NCBI RefSeq assembly: GCF_002234675.1
Contig: NC_019864.2
Location: forward strand, 15,269,582-15,333,581
Length of the DNA stretch: 64,000 bases
DNA from: Oryzias latipes
Lineage: Eukaryota > Chordata > Actinopteri > Beloniformes > Adrianichthyidae
Reading direction: 5' to 3'
Below are positions 1 through 11,402 of this stretch, in pieces. A program made the position numbers and the translations under genes. Under the pieces are notes generated by a model that searched no databases, was not told the DNA's origin, and worked only from the letters and a program-made list of their open reading frames with translations. The stretch's first letter is position 1. Each line of letters begins with the position of its first letter.

Positions 1-236
1 TAAATGTGTGTGTGTGTCCTTGTCTTTGTGATTTGTCAGAACTATTATAAGCAGAACCACTGACCTTATGGGGACTAATAGACCTTTGAGGAACCTACTG
101 TTTGAGTATTTATGTTGTTGAAATCTAACAATTAAATTAGTTATATTTGTTTGTATTTATTTTTGCTCTGAGTTTATATACACGTCTGAGTTTAAATACA
201 CGTGCACACACTGAATGTCATAAAAGCATTTAATGC

Positions 237-503
237 ATTTTATTATTTGTTGTACAGTTTCCACAATGAGTTTTTTAATTCAACTGAAGCAGGATAATTT
301 ATAAAAACAAATCATTATAATAAGTCCGTCTGCTGCTTTAACACTTGTAGTAACACGAATTCCCACAAGAGGTCAGTATTGGCAAAGGCATTTCAATTAG
401 GAAAAAATGTAGTTTATCCATGAGTTAAAAGTCACATTGAATTATTTGTTCACAGTAAGTTTAGCATTGCTTTAAGCACAAAGATTTCGGTCCAGTTCAC
501 AGC
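237..503 (-). other. cgnl1: Probable 3' UTR of cgnl1
   Basis: This stretch follows the cgnl1 stop codon and has no coding signal. A candidate AATAAA poly(A) signal on the minus strand lies at 243-238. Another lies at 161-156, so the end is uncertain. Bases 1-236 hold a short (TG)n tract at 4-18 and otherwise featureless AT-rich sequence. Confidence 0.4.
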
Positions 504-3500
504 TCAGTCGGATCCTAAGTCATCCGCGTCAGTTGCATCGTCCTCCATAACCTTAATGATGGACGCTGATTTCTTCTTACGCCTGCCAAAATAATGGTGA
601 ATTACACGTGTGAAACATTACAAGTTCATAACAGCGTTACTTGATATTAAATGCTAAAAGTCACCTCCTCTCATTTCGCAAAGCACTAAGTTGGCCATGA
701 AGCTGCTCGTTGGCCTCAATCTGCTCATCCAGGTCTCTCTGCAGCTTCTTCTTTGCATGCTCCAGACGTTCAATCTCTTCATCTGCTTCGTCCATTTGCC
801 TCTTCGCCGTCTTCAGCCTCTGAGTGAGCTGAGTCACCAAGTAAGACAGCAAACCATGAGTTTTCTTTTCTCTTTTCTCCTAAGAACCTTTATGTCATCA
901 CATGTTTCTACCTGGTCTGTCTGGCTCTGCAGGTTTATGCGCTCCTCATCTGCCTGCATCTTTAGCTCTTTCACCTTGCGCTCCAGCTTACGATTTGCCT
1001 GCTGGATGTTGTTGTTCTCCCTGAAAGCGGATGCATGAAGACATTCCATTACTGCCATAACTTCTTGTAACCGAACACCTTCCATGGGGACTAAAGCTAG
1101 AGACACCTTGACAATAATGGTGACACTGGGAGAAAATTAAGCAGGTAACAGGTCTTACTTCTCCTCTCCCTGCAGCCTCTCTTCCAGCTCTTGGATTCGA
1201 CCGTTCAATTTAGAGATGACTGAATCCTGGTTGTTCTTCTGTGATCCTTCCAGATGAGCTAATCTGCCTTTAAGGTCTTTATTCTGACATCAAATAAGGT
1301 AAAACACAGATTGTTTTCTATCAGTGACAACATTATAATAAAAAGTTGATTTTTTAATGATTAAACAAGCAAATCTAGCTTTGAAAAATTGGTTTACACT
1401 TACACTTTTAGGCCAGCAGAGGGCAATCATGATTGCAGAAGACTGAAGTTACACATGAGCTGAACTTTTTTTGTGTACATTTCACACAAATGGGTTTCTG
1501 GATTTCAAAAATCTACATTTCTGCAGCTTTTAAGTCTCAAAGAATCTGTGCAGAAGCCAACTGATGCTTTATATGACTCAGGTGTCTAAAGTGTCATATA
1601 TGTTGTCAAACTTCATTAGGCCACTTATGTGAATCCTGTCCAAGTGGCTAACATACAGTTTATGGCTTTTTCTGGTGTTTCAAAAACCACTAAACCAACA
1701 TGTCACTTAATTCTTTTATGAAATGAAAACATTTGAAACAAACATTTGTAAATTGAAACTTGTGGCATGATATCTTCATAAAACATGTCAGTATTTCTTG
1801 CCATGTTATATTGGACAGACTTTTGTGGTTGCTTTTCTCATCTGTAAGCAAAGATTGTGCAAAAGCTAAAAGTGTAATTTCCTGAAACTTGTCAAAAACA
1901 AATAAGACAACAAACCCGTTAAATTCTCCATCTGATTGTCACCTCTGACCTGCAGTGTGAGACTTGTGGGGTCGTTACCTGTCTCTCCAGGCTCATCTTA
2001 TCACATTCCAGGTCCTGCCTGATCGTTCTCTCTTGGAGCAGTTCGTTCCTCAGCTGATCCATCTGTGTTCCACCAGAAAAAAGGCTGAGGTTTTTATCTT
2101 CAAGCACAGCAATTTAAATAAAATACTTTCTTCACAAAAAAGGGCAGGTGTTCACAGTGCGATAAGTAAACCTTGACGGTATATTTTCAGAGTAGTGGAT
2201 ATAATAACCAACACTTGCAGCTTAGTTTCTTAGTCCAGAAGAAATAATGTCTGGTTAGAGTGGCCACATCAGATCTAAAAACTCATCCCTAATAACATCT
2301 AGAGGCCCACAGAAGGGAGTGCCAAAAGCTACTCACAATAGTTGGCTGCTTTTTTTGTCTTTGCAATGCACCCAAAACAATGTGTTGTTTTAATTAGTCT
2401 GTGCCACTTTGCTCAAAAAATACGTTGGCCTACTTTCCAGGGGCACTGAAGATGTGTCTCTCCTGATAACAATGGAAATGAAGACATATCAGGTCTACCA
2501 TAACGTAACAAACATAAAGACAGAACAGCAACAATAATAGCTTCACATCCAGGCAGGTTGCTCATGCCGGTCCACTGCCTTCTTGTCAGAGAAGTAATCT
2601 GAGAATTTAGCTCCACATCTGTTTGTAATCAAAACTGCTTTAGAGCCGGGTTTTCATGCAGGAGACTGGGCATGAAATATCACTGATAAGGGTCCAGGGC
2701 ATAGAAAAGCATGAATGTTAGTGACTGCTAAATGAGAGGCATGCCAAAGACACACAAAAAAAAAGCAAATAAATAAATAAATAAAATGAAGGCAGTAAAG
2801 GAATAAACCTACTTGTTCTTTGGTTTTGTCTAATCTCTCCATGAGACGGTCAGCGCTACTGCGTTCATCGTTCAGATCTTCTTCTAGATGACTCATACGT
2901 CCCTGAAAGGACATGAAAAAAAAAACAGTTTTAACCCATCACTCAATTCCTGCATGCAGATTTCAGATACTATGTTTCATAAAGGAAGGTATTGGTGTGA
3001 AGAAAGATGATATGTGTTAACACCCAGGCAGGTCTGATAACCTTTTACGGTAAACATGGGCTTCCTCTGTTTAAACACAGAGTCAACAGAGCTGTTCTGT
3101 GGTGTTTTGTCATCAGTAATCAAACAATGCCAAGCCATGAGACACCCTTTCCAAGACTCTTCCTAATGCAGACAGCAGAAATAGGCTAGAGTTCAGGCAT
3201 CTGCCTACTTAGAAATACAGAGATGTTGTCTTTCAAAGACTAAATTTTACAGATCAGTCTATATTTGCAGCACCCTTTGCTCAAACTGGCTTTTTCTTTA
3301 CATATTAAATATACGTGTTTTATGTTAAAATTCCTTGTTGTGTTTTGTTTTTATGGTTTCACATGAACTTATATTGGAGAATCTTTGTGATGCATTAAAT
3401 ATGAATTACGCCAACCAAGAATTATAAGTCTAGTACTGTGTGTTATCAGTTATATTTTTTTGGGGGGGGGGAATTCAAGACAAAAAAAAATACATTTTAA

Positions 3501-6500
3501 ACATCATTTTTTGTGATACTTAAATGATCTGACTCTTATCTACAAACAAGTGACTACGGTTTAAACAAACAGCCTCAAACCCCAACCGCAGACACATTCT
3601 CCAAATTATTCATGGGAAGGGGGGGAGGTTTTCTCACACAATCTTTTCTTTTAGTCTTCTCTCAGACTCCCATAAGATCTTTTCCCAACAGGACATTTCC
3701 AAACTTCCAGAAAAAGGCTTGAGAAGGCATCCTGAACAGAATCTATAATTACTCGAAAGTCGCCTTTCAATGAGAACGACGGGAACTTAACGTCAGGTTT
3801 TTCCTGGATTTTCTAAAAATAGATCCTCTGACATCACAGACTTAAAAAATTCTAACTTTGAAAGAACATCTCACTGTTTTTAACTGTGGACCCAAGACTC
3901 CAAATTTGCCTGTAAACCTACTCAAAGGGTGTGAAGAACCATGTTATCCCAAAATAAATACATAAAAAATTGTACTAAAGAGCTGAAGGTGATGTAATTT
4001 ACTGTTTTTCAGGAAACCGATTGATGTATAAATATTTGTGATATAATTACGTGTCAGTAAATTCATTCCTTGCTTTAACATTTTTTGTTGCCCACATGAC
4101 ATGTTTTCCTTCAAATCATGAACTCCAAACCCTAGTCTCTGACTTTTAATTTCAGAGACTCAGAGACATGTGTGCTGATTTTTATACTTTCAGTATCACA
4201 GCACCTCCATGAGTTTGATCTGTCGTTCTCGCTCCTCCAGCACGGCCGTGTTCCTCTCCTCCAGCTCCTCCACCCTTTGCTCCAGCTGCCGGCCCCTCAG
4301 CTGGGCCTCCTGCTGCTCCTTGCGACACCTCTGCAGATCGTCCTCTAGAGGAAGCAGCTGGCCAGAGATCCAACAACCGTTTCAGATAAAGTTACATGTT
4401 GTCTTTTAATGCTGGACTGAAACCAGCCAGTTAGGTTCTGTTTGAACACAGATTTCAGTCATTTTTCCTTAAATCTTCTTAGGGGGAAAAAACTCAGACA
4501 CTAGGGAACCGGCTGTTTTTTCACCCGTCACTGACCTGTTTTTTTATGGTGACTAAGTCTACTAAACGTTCATACTGAAGAACTAGATAAAAAAGGGACC
4601 AAACCTCTTCCTGCAGTTTTTTAGCTGCCTGTCTGGCTTTCTCCAGCTCTGCTCCCTTTTCCTGCAGCTGCCTCCGCAGTTCAGCCAACTCCCTCTGACT
4701 CCTCTCTCTGGCCTCATCAACCTGGTTCTGAAGCACGTCTGTGGATGCCTCACACTCCTCCATGATGTTATTCATCTGAGCACGCAGATAAGCAAGACAA
4801 TCATCACATATGTGGACGAAAGGGATTAAAGAGGCTATGTCAGCACACAAGTTATCAGCTATTTCATCAGATCTAATGCAGCTTTAGCCTAAAAAACAGA
4901 CTGTTAGGCCTCATTTGTCTCAAGAAGTATGCACAGATCCCCCACAAGGTCTAATGAATTGTAAATTTTTGTCCTTCGCTTACCTTTCTCTGCAGTTGCT
5001 CCATAGCTCTGTCCTGCAGCCTCCTCTCATCTTCCAGCTCGGCTTTTGTCTTCCACAGTTCCTCAATTTGTTTCCTCTCTTCTTTAAGCTTCTCCTTCAG
5101 TTCCCTGTGCTCATGGTTTAGTTTGGTCAGCTTACCCTTAAAATATAAAGAAGAGTATCCAGACTATCATCTCACGTCTTAATATTTTCATATTTATTCT
5201 CAAAGTTTCGTTTTTTTTTTTTACCTGAACATCCTCCAAACGAGAGAGTAATGACTTGTTTGACTGACACATCTCTTCCTCATTCCTCCTCACATCCATC
5301 AGCATCTCCTCCATCTGCTGCTTTTCCCTCTGAGGATGGAAGGAAACAAGAGGGATATTTGTAGCTTTTTCACAGACAGAAGTAACTACCATTTCTTTTT
5401 GTGCGTTTTTTGCGTTGTTCTCACCTCCAGCTGCTTTGCTCTCTGCTCCATCACTCTCTCTGTGGTTTTGGATTCCTGGATGGCCTGACTCAGCTGATCG
5501 ACCTTGCTGGCTAAATCTCGCACTTTTCCTTTCAGCTGATCTCTCTCCTGACTCAGGTCCTTCATCTGCACCTTAACCACACCTCTCTCTTGCTCAGCTT
5601 CAACCTTCTCCTGACCCAGCAGAGAATTTCTCTAAAAAACAAAAACCGACGATTCGTCCAAAAACAAATTCCAACTGCACAAGACATGATTTTCTATATT
5701 TTTACCTCCGTAGCTAGCTCCAAATCTGTGAGAAGATTTCTAAGCTCCACTTCGTATTCATCCTTCAGTGCAGCTATGTACTTGTCATGAGTCTCTGTCT
5801 CCTCTTTAAATGCCCCCTTCAGATCCTTGAGCTCCCTCTCCACGTGGTGCAGCACCTCCTCCTGTTCCTCTTTCATCTGAAGCATCACCTGGAAGTCTAT
5901 CCGCAGTTGGGCCAAATCCTGACAAAAGCGTATTAGCACAAACAGTACACAAAGTAGTGAAAAAAGTAACAATATTTTGTTGCATGTGGGAACATTTGGC
6001 TAAATATGATATATTTTACCTTGAGAAGCACTTCTTTCTCTGTGTGTATCACATCTGCCTTCTTGGCTTGGTCCAACTCATCATGCATGTCAGAGAGCTG
6101 CTGCTGAAGGTCTTTCATCTCTGCCTTTGTTCTTTCTTTTTCTGTTTTCATTTCAGTCAGCCTGACAACAAAAGCCAAGACATCTACATTTGACATCCAT
6201 ATTTTACATTTTGGAATGACACAATAATATGAAAGTTTCCCAAATGCTTGATCGGATTGGAAAAATACTAAATTCATTCAAATGTCTAAGATTTTTAAAA
6301 CTAAGTAATTCTGGTGTTTATAAAAGAGTATCCAGTATCCACATGAAAATAAGATCATAAAGAAGATCATTTTACATTTTTTAATAAAAAGCCATTCAAG
6401 TCCTAATCCAACTATCTTTTGATCTATCATAAAACTGTACCCAGTGGTCTTTTAATTATGATTTTTCCATTTTTAGCCAAAATAAAAAAGCCTCTGTTCT

Positions 6501-9500
6501 TTCCTAGGACATAGTTTCTGCAGAGCAGCAACTGGATAGAAAGAGTGCAGTTTGTTTGCCAAAAGAAACTTCAATCCATTTTCTAGACCTGCTTTATCCC
6601 TTTTAGGGTCACTGGGTTGCTGGAGCCTATTGCATATAGTGCCAGGTGAAGGTAAGGTACAAGCTGGGGGGTTTGCCAGTCCATCGCAGGGCAACACAGA
6701 GACAAATAAGCAGGCACACTTACATTCACATCTAGGGACAATTTAGAGCCACCAATTAATCTACACAGCATGCTTTTGGACTCTGGGATGAAACTAGAGT
6801 GTCAGGAGAAAATCCCAAGCATTTACGGAGAGGATATGAAAACTCCACAAAGAAGGCTCTCAGCTGGGGTTTAAACCAGGGCTTCCTTCCTGTAAAGCAA
6901 GAAAGCGAACCGCTACGCCACCGTGCAGCCCCAGAAGAAATGAATTTTAAGACTTATGGAGGCTGTTTTCTCATTTTCACATTCTTGTATTCATAATCAC
7001 TGAGAACCAAAAACGGATGCACTTTAAAGTGCTTTGGAAACAAGAGCTTTAATGAGAATTTTCTCCACCAATTACTGCTGTAACTGCAAACACAACATCA
7101 GAGTCCAGACACTTCAGCTCATAGGCACAAGTTTCTGCCAAAGAGCTCACATCCACACACAGAACAGTCAGATTAAATGTTGGTGCAACAGATTTTAACG
7201 AGGAGGGAGGATTACTTCCACATACTGACTGATCATTCAAACTTGGACTTTGCATGTTTTAATTGCAAATTACAGAGATGTCATAGAAATGGGTTGAAAA
7301 TCAAAATATGAAAAAAGGTTGATGTGTTTTTGGTAATTACGCAGTTTCAAGATGTCTGACAATATGATTTGTTTATGATCTGTTTACTTCAGAGAAGGAA
7401 CAGGACATCATTTCTGTACAGTTGGGAGGAAGCTGCAATACAAAGGTTGAAAAACAAAGCACAAAAATAAGAACCCTACAGTTCAATGTGGGATGGATTT
7501 TTGCACAAGCAGAAGTAGCAGAATTGAAAAAAGAAGTAAAAACCAGTGGTAGTAATCTTAACTTTAAATTATTTTTTAATTCAAAAAATGCAAAAGTATG
7601 TTTTCAATCTAATCTGAGCAAAACACTACCACCCCATTAAACTGACACACAAAGTACTGCACTAAAAATTCTGTACTTTACTAATTCACATTTGCTGTTT
7701 TTGTGTTTCATGTTTTTGGCTGCTCCTGATTCACAATGATTTAGATAAAGAAATTCTTAGAAATGCAAATTTGAGCTTAATTAATGTAAGTAATTCTGTT
7801 TTCATTTTAATTTTATTTGATGTTTTAAAATTCACATTCTTACTGGTGTTTAGTGGACTGAAGTTCTGCCTCTACGACAGCCAGCTTGTCCCTCAGGTTG
7901 CGGATCTCCGCCTGACTCTTGACCAGCTCCTCATGAAGTTTCTTCTTCTCAGTCCTTGCTTTCTCAAAGGCCTTTGCCAAAGTCATTTCATTCTGGAAAC
8001 CCACACAGGCAAACGTAATACATTATAGAAGCCGGAGCTTAAAAAGAGGCAAGTAAAACAAGATGGAGAAAAGCATCAAACCTTAATCTCAATTTCTACT
8101 TTTTTCTTTAACTGTGACACTTCTTTCTCCAGAGATGCTTGTTTGTCCTGCAGCAGTTTCACCTCCGCTTCATAGCCCTGCATGTGAGGAAAACACAAAC
8201 ACTTGCTGAAGACTTTGAAACAGATGTTTGATGAAACGGAACAGTTTTCATCATCAGTGAACTTCTCACTCTCTCCTCGTCTTCTGTGCTTTCAGCCGTC
8301 CTCCACTTTAATTTGTCGACTCTTTTCAGCAGCAAGTTGACTTTTCTTTGAACGGTGAAATCATCATCAGTTGTCCTGAAAAGCAATTTCAAGCATTTTG
8401 AGACATTTGAGACATTGCAATAGTAAAATGCAATAGTAAAATTACTCGAGTAATTTTTTGACGATGGTTTAAAAATAAACTGCATTAAGTGTGCAAAAGA
8501 TAATCACACAATTTCAGCCTATGTCTCAGGCTTGCACAGGAAAGATTTGGGCAAATGTTTGAGATTTTCTGTGAGAAAGAGTTATTTTATCAGTACAAAG
8601 AATGTCCATGGCTAACATTCCTAACTACTGTGGGATTGAGTGTGTGCAGCTGGAACAGCAACCAGATTCTACAGTCTGCTTATGATCAAACCTCAAACTC
8701 ATCCCTATAAACAAGCTGCAAATATGGTTAAAAGCAAAGTAAATCATAACATCAGTTGTTTTAAAATCATAACTAAAGATTCAAACTTTCACCTAAAGGG
8801 TTGAAAATGTAATAATTGAGGATAATAATCTAAAACTTGTCTAAGTGTATGCAAATCTTTGCCTCTGCATCATCATGCAGAGACCACAGGAATCATTAGA
8901 CAGCAGAAATCTGCTTCAATTCTGGGATCTTAATGAGTTTCTTTCAAAAATCTTCTGCAATGGTACTTTCAAGATTGACTAATCTAATCAAGATTTTGGT
9001 CATTCCAAAATAGTTTTTTCACTCATTTCAGGAATCAAACTGAACCTAAATCCTTGTTTTATAGAAATCACAATCGACTTAGACTTAGATTTTATTCCTA
9101 TAAATCAAAAATATCACTATTTTTTTTTATTATCGAAGGGTATGCTTAAAATTATGTATCTGAAAAAGGGCTTTAAACCATGATATTACCACAACTGTGC
9201 TTTTGATTAGTTAATTATCTTCTTGATCAAGCAACTACCTGCTTATTTTTTAACAAAATAAGCAGAAAAGCTTGATATGAACTTTTTCAAGTCAAATTTT
9301 AATTTATTAGGTCAAAATTTTATTTGGAGAAACCAACATTTTATATAATGTCTTTTTAAAATCCCACTCCTATCATCTTTTGATTTATTGTTAAAGTGTT
9401 CCCAGTGGTCTTTTAATTATGATTAGGCAGTTTTTTAGCCAAAACAAAAATAGTGTCCTTTTCTAGTACATACTTTCTGCAGAGCGACAGGAGTTTATTA

Positions 9501-11402
9501 AATTCACCTCTGAGTTGTAAGAAGGACTGTTGGCATGTAGTGCCTAGCTTCCTTTCCCATCATCCCTTTGTGTACACTCTCCAACTAGCTTACAGCTCCT
9601 CATAACCCCAAGGTAACATTAGCAGTGCAACAAAAATGGCAAGCAATATTGGAGCTATTCAGCTGTACAGTTTTGAGCCAGATCTTAGCTCGGATTAGTA
9701 AAACATAGACATACCTGGGTCTATTTGTCTGCAAGCGGATGCATCAGAATGGAGTGGAGCTGGGAGCCCATTGTAGTTTGTATGTAACAACTACAAGATT
9801 TTTCAAATGGCATTTTTTCATTGCCTCCTGATTCACAATGGTTTAAAAAAGGAATACTCAGAAATGCAGTTTTTATCCTAATTTTCTATATATATGTCAA
9901 CATCATGAGAAAAATCCTACAAGAACATGTTGGAAACACTACAAACATGATTTTCACTGAAGTAGGTCTTCAAAGATTCAAAAGATTTAAATTGTTTAAC
10001 AGAAATAATGTGAAAAGCTTAGAATATTTTGTGAATAGTGGATTTTTGACTACTGATGACTTTACTTAATCAGCAGATCAGTTGATATTTAGTGAGCTCA
10101 AGAGGTCTCAGGCTGTTTACTCTTATTATTTACAGATTGCCATGACAGTTGTTCATCCGTGTTTAAAGGAGTGCACTGCAAATAAAGCTGCATGCTCTTA
10201 AAAGTTCTGCCTTCGCTTCTGTAGCTTAACCCAAGTGTGACTAAATAAAGAGGTGTGGGGTGAGGGTGGGGGCTTACCCATTTTTCAGGTACGTGAACAA
10301 AATGAGCTTTGTTGCATCTTCAGGTGGATCAGCTGAGAGCTCCTGCTGTCCTCTCAGAAGATCAGGAGTAACCTTGTTGGGAAGCACACACAAAAATCAC
10401 TACACTTTTCAAACTGACAAAACTTTACCCAAAAGCTGGGCTGCTTACCGGTGCGTCCCTTTGTTCAGATTCCACACTTTGATCCAGACGAGGTTTAGAA
10501 ACAGAAAGGGTCTCTGCTCTGTGAAACACTTTGGCAGTCTGCTGTGAAACTGTGTCTTTGCTTAACTTCGGGTTTGGCCTACTCTCCTCTACTGTGCTTG
10601 TTAACGGGGATTCTCTAGAGAGCAATCGAGCCCTGGCAGAACCAGGAGGATACATCCCAGCTGTGGTTTCGCCCCTGATGCCCTTCAGAGATGAGGACCT
10701 TGAGGATGAAGGGGACGAGGAAGAGGAGTCTGAGGTTCGACTGTTGTCTACGCTGCGTGACCTCCGGAGTGCTTCTGGATCCACTTTGTTCCTCGGACCC
10801 CTTCCTCTCCTCAGGTTGCTGTTGAACTGGCTAATGAGTCTCCCTACAGACATAATGGAGTCTGTCTCCACTGAGCTCGGGGACTGCGCAGGAACTTGTC
10901 CGCTTGAGGGAGGAATCTCACTCTGGATCACTTCAGAAAGATCATCTGCTGGACTTCCCACAGGCAGAGGGATCCTAGGTCTGTCTACAAGAGCAGATCT
11001 AGTTGTCTCAGCAGAAAACCCAGCCTTTCGAGGGTCATTTTGAGGAGTGATATGATCTAAGTTATTATTTTCAGGGTCGTAAGGTCTCAGGATCTCAGGA
11101 TGTTTCTGATAATGAAGCGCAGAGGAATTTGTAGATATCTTTGTCTCAGATGGAGACCATCTTCCATCCACAGACCTTCTCACCATGCCAGGATTGTACC
11201 CCGCCTGGTGCGTTATGACAGAAACGTCTTTATGGGTTTCATGGCCAGAACTGTTCAGAACAACATAAGGTTGACCTTTAATGCCCTGAACTTGAACCTT
11301 CACTCCAAACAGGTTCTCCTGGCTTTTTCTGGCACTGTGCGGCAGCGGGCTGGCCTTCTGCATCCTCGAATCTGAAGAGCCGTTCAGCCTGTGAGCCTCC
11401 AT
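504..11402 (-). CDS. cgnl1: Paracingulin (cingulin-like 1), 18 coding exons, complete
   Basis: Cytoplasmic scaffold of tight and adherens junctions; family members link ZO proteins, actin/microtubules and Rho-family regulators. Coding exons in transcript order: 11402-10449, 10372-10278, 8375-8270, 8177-8082, 7992-7844, 6161-6020, 5918-5706, 5631-5425, 5329-5225, 5136-4984, 4775-4605, 4357-4205, 2902-2813, 2062-1979, 1283-1159, 1020-912, 828-665, 582-504. They sum to 3195 nt, giving 1064 residues with all phases matching. The head (about residues 1-350) is disordered and Ser-rich, with the family motif [15 protein letters not shown] near residue 37 and a [13 protein letters not shown] block. 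The rest is a myosin-like coiled coil with cingulin-type blocks ([47 protein letters not shown]). The start is the first ATG after an acceptor in the large exon. Human CGNL1 is longer, about 1300 residues. Cingulin itself is the alternative; the head sequence and the tcf12 neighbour favour cgnl1. Confidence 0.93.
6399..6545 (+). mobile_element. Family A MITE, copy 1, left fragment
   Basis: Matches the first 150 bp of the family (AGTCCTAATCCAACTATCTT, then the conserved CCAGTGGTCTTTTAATTATG and TAGTTTCTGCAGAG blocks). The preceding tetramer is TTCA, close to TTAA. The internal coding part is missing; a SINE begins about 30 bp later. The likely right end of the same copy is at 7711-7783. Confidence 0.55.
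6574..6932 (-). repeat. tRNA-derived SINE, minus orientation, full-length-like (cgnl1 intron)
   Basis: Read on the minus strand it begins GGCTGCACGGTGGCGTAGCG with the tRNA-like promoter part, continues through the cassette that fish SINE copies share (headings for package-insert style GGAGTTTTCATATC, CTAAATTGTCC), and ends in TAAAGCAGGTCTAGAAAATG. Same family as 30240-30520, 40543-40735 and 52228-52492. Diverged, so old. Confidence 0.7.
7711..7783 (+). mobile_element. Family A MITE, copy 1, right fragment
   Basis: Matches the 3' part of the family (GCTCCTGATTCACAATGATT, then GAAATTCTTAGAAATGCA). It lies in the same orientation as, and 1.2 kb from, the left fragment at 6399-6545, suggesting one copy split by later insertions or rearrangement. 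Confidence 0.5.
9360..9969 (+). mobile_element. TTAA-type MITE, family A, copy 2 (cgnl1 intron)
   Basis: About 610 bp. The left end AATCCCACTCCTATCATC follows TTAA (9356-9359); the right end, about ...GAAGTAGGTCT, is followed by TCAA, a decayed TTAA. The interior has an ATG frame, [16 protein letters not shown], that stops soon after, homologous to the frames in the other family A copies. It sits in the intron between cgnl1 exons 10278 and 8375. Confidence 0.65.

Noticed and set aside
504-8400. Minus-strand coiled-coil exons as a myosin heavy chain tail
   Set aside because: The heptad-rich sequence resembles myosin rods, but the head with [15 protein letters not shown], the exon order and the tcf12 neighbour identify cingulin-like 1.
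10531-11043. 170-codon plus-strand frame opposite the large cgnl1 exon
   Set aside because: Mirror of Ser/Arg-rich coding on the minus strand; no independent start context or splice signals.
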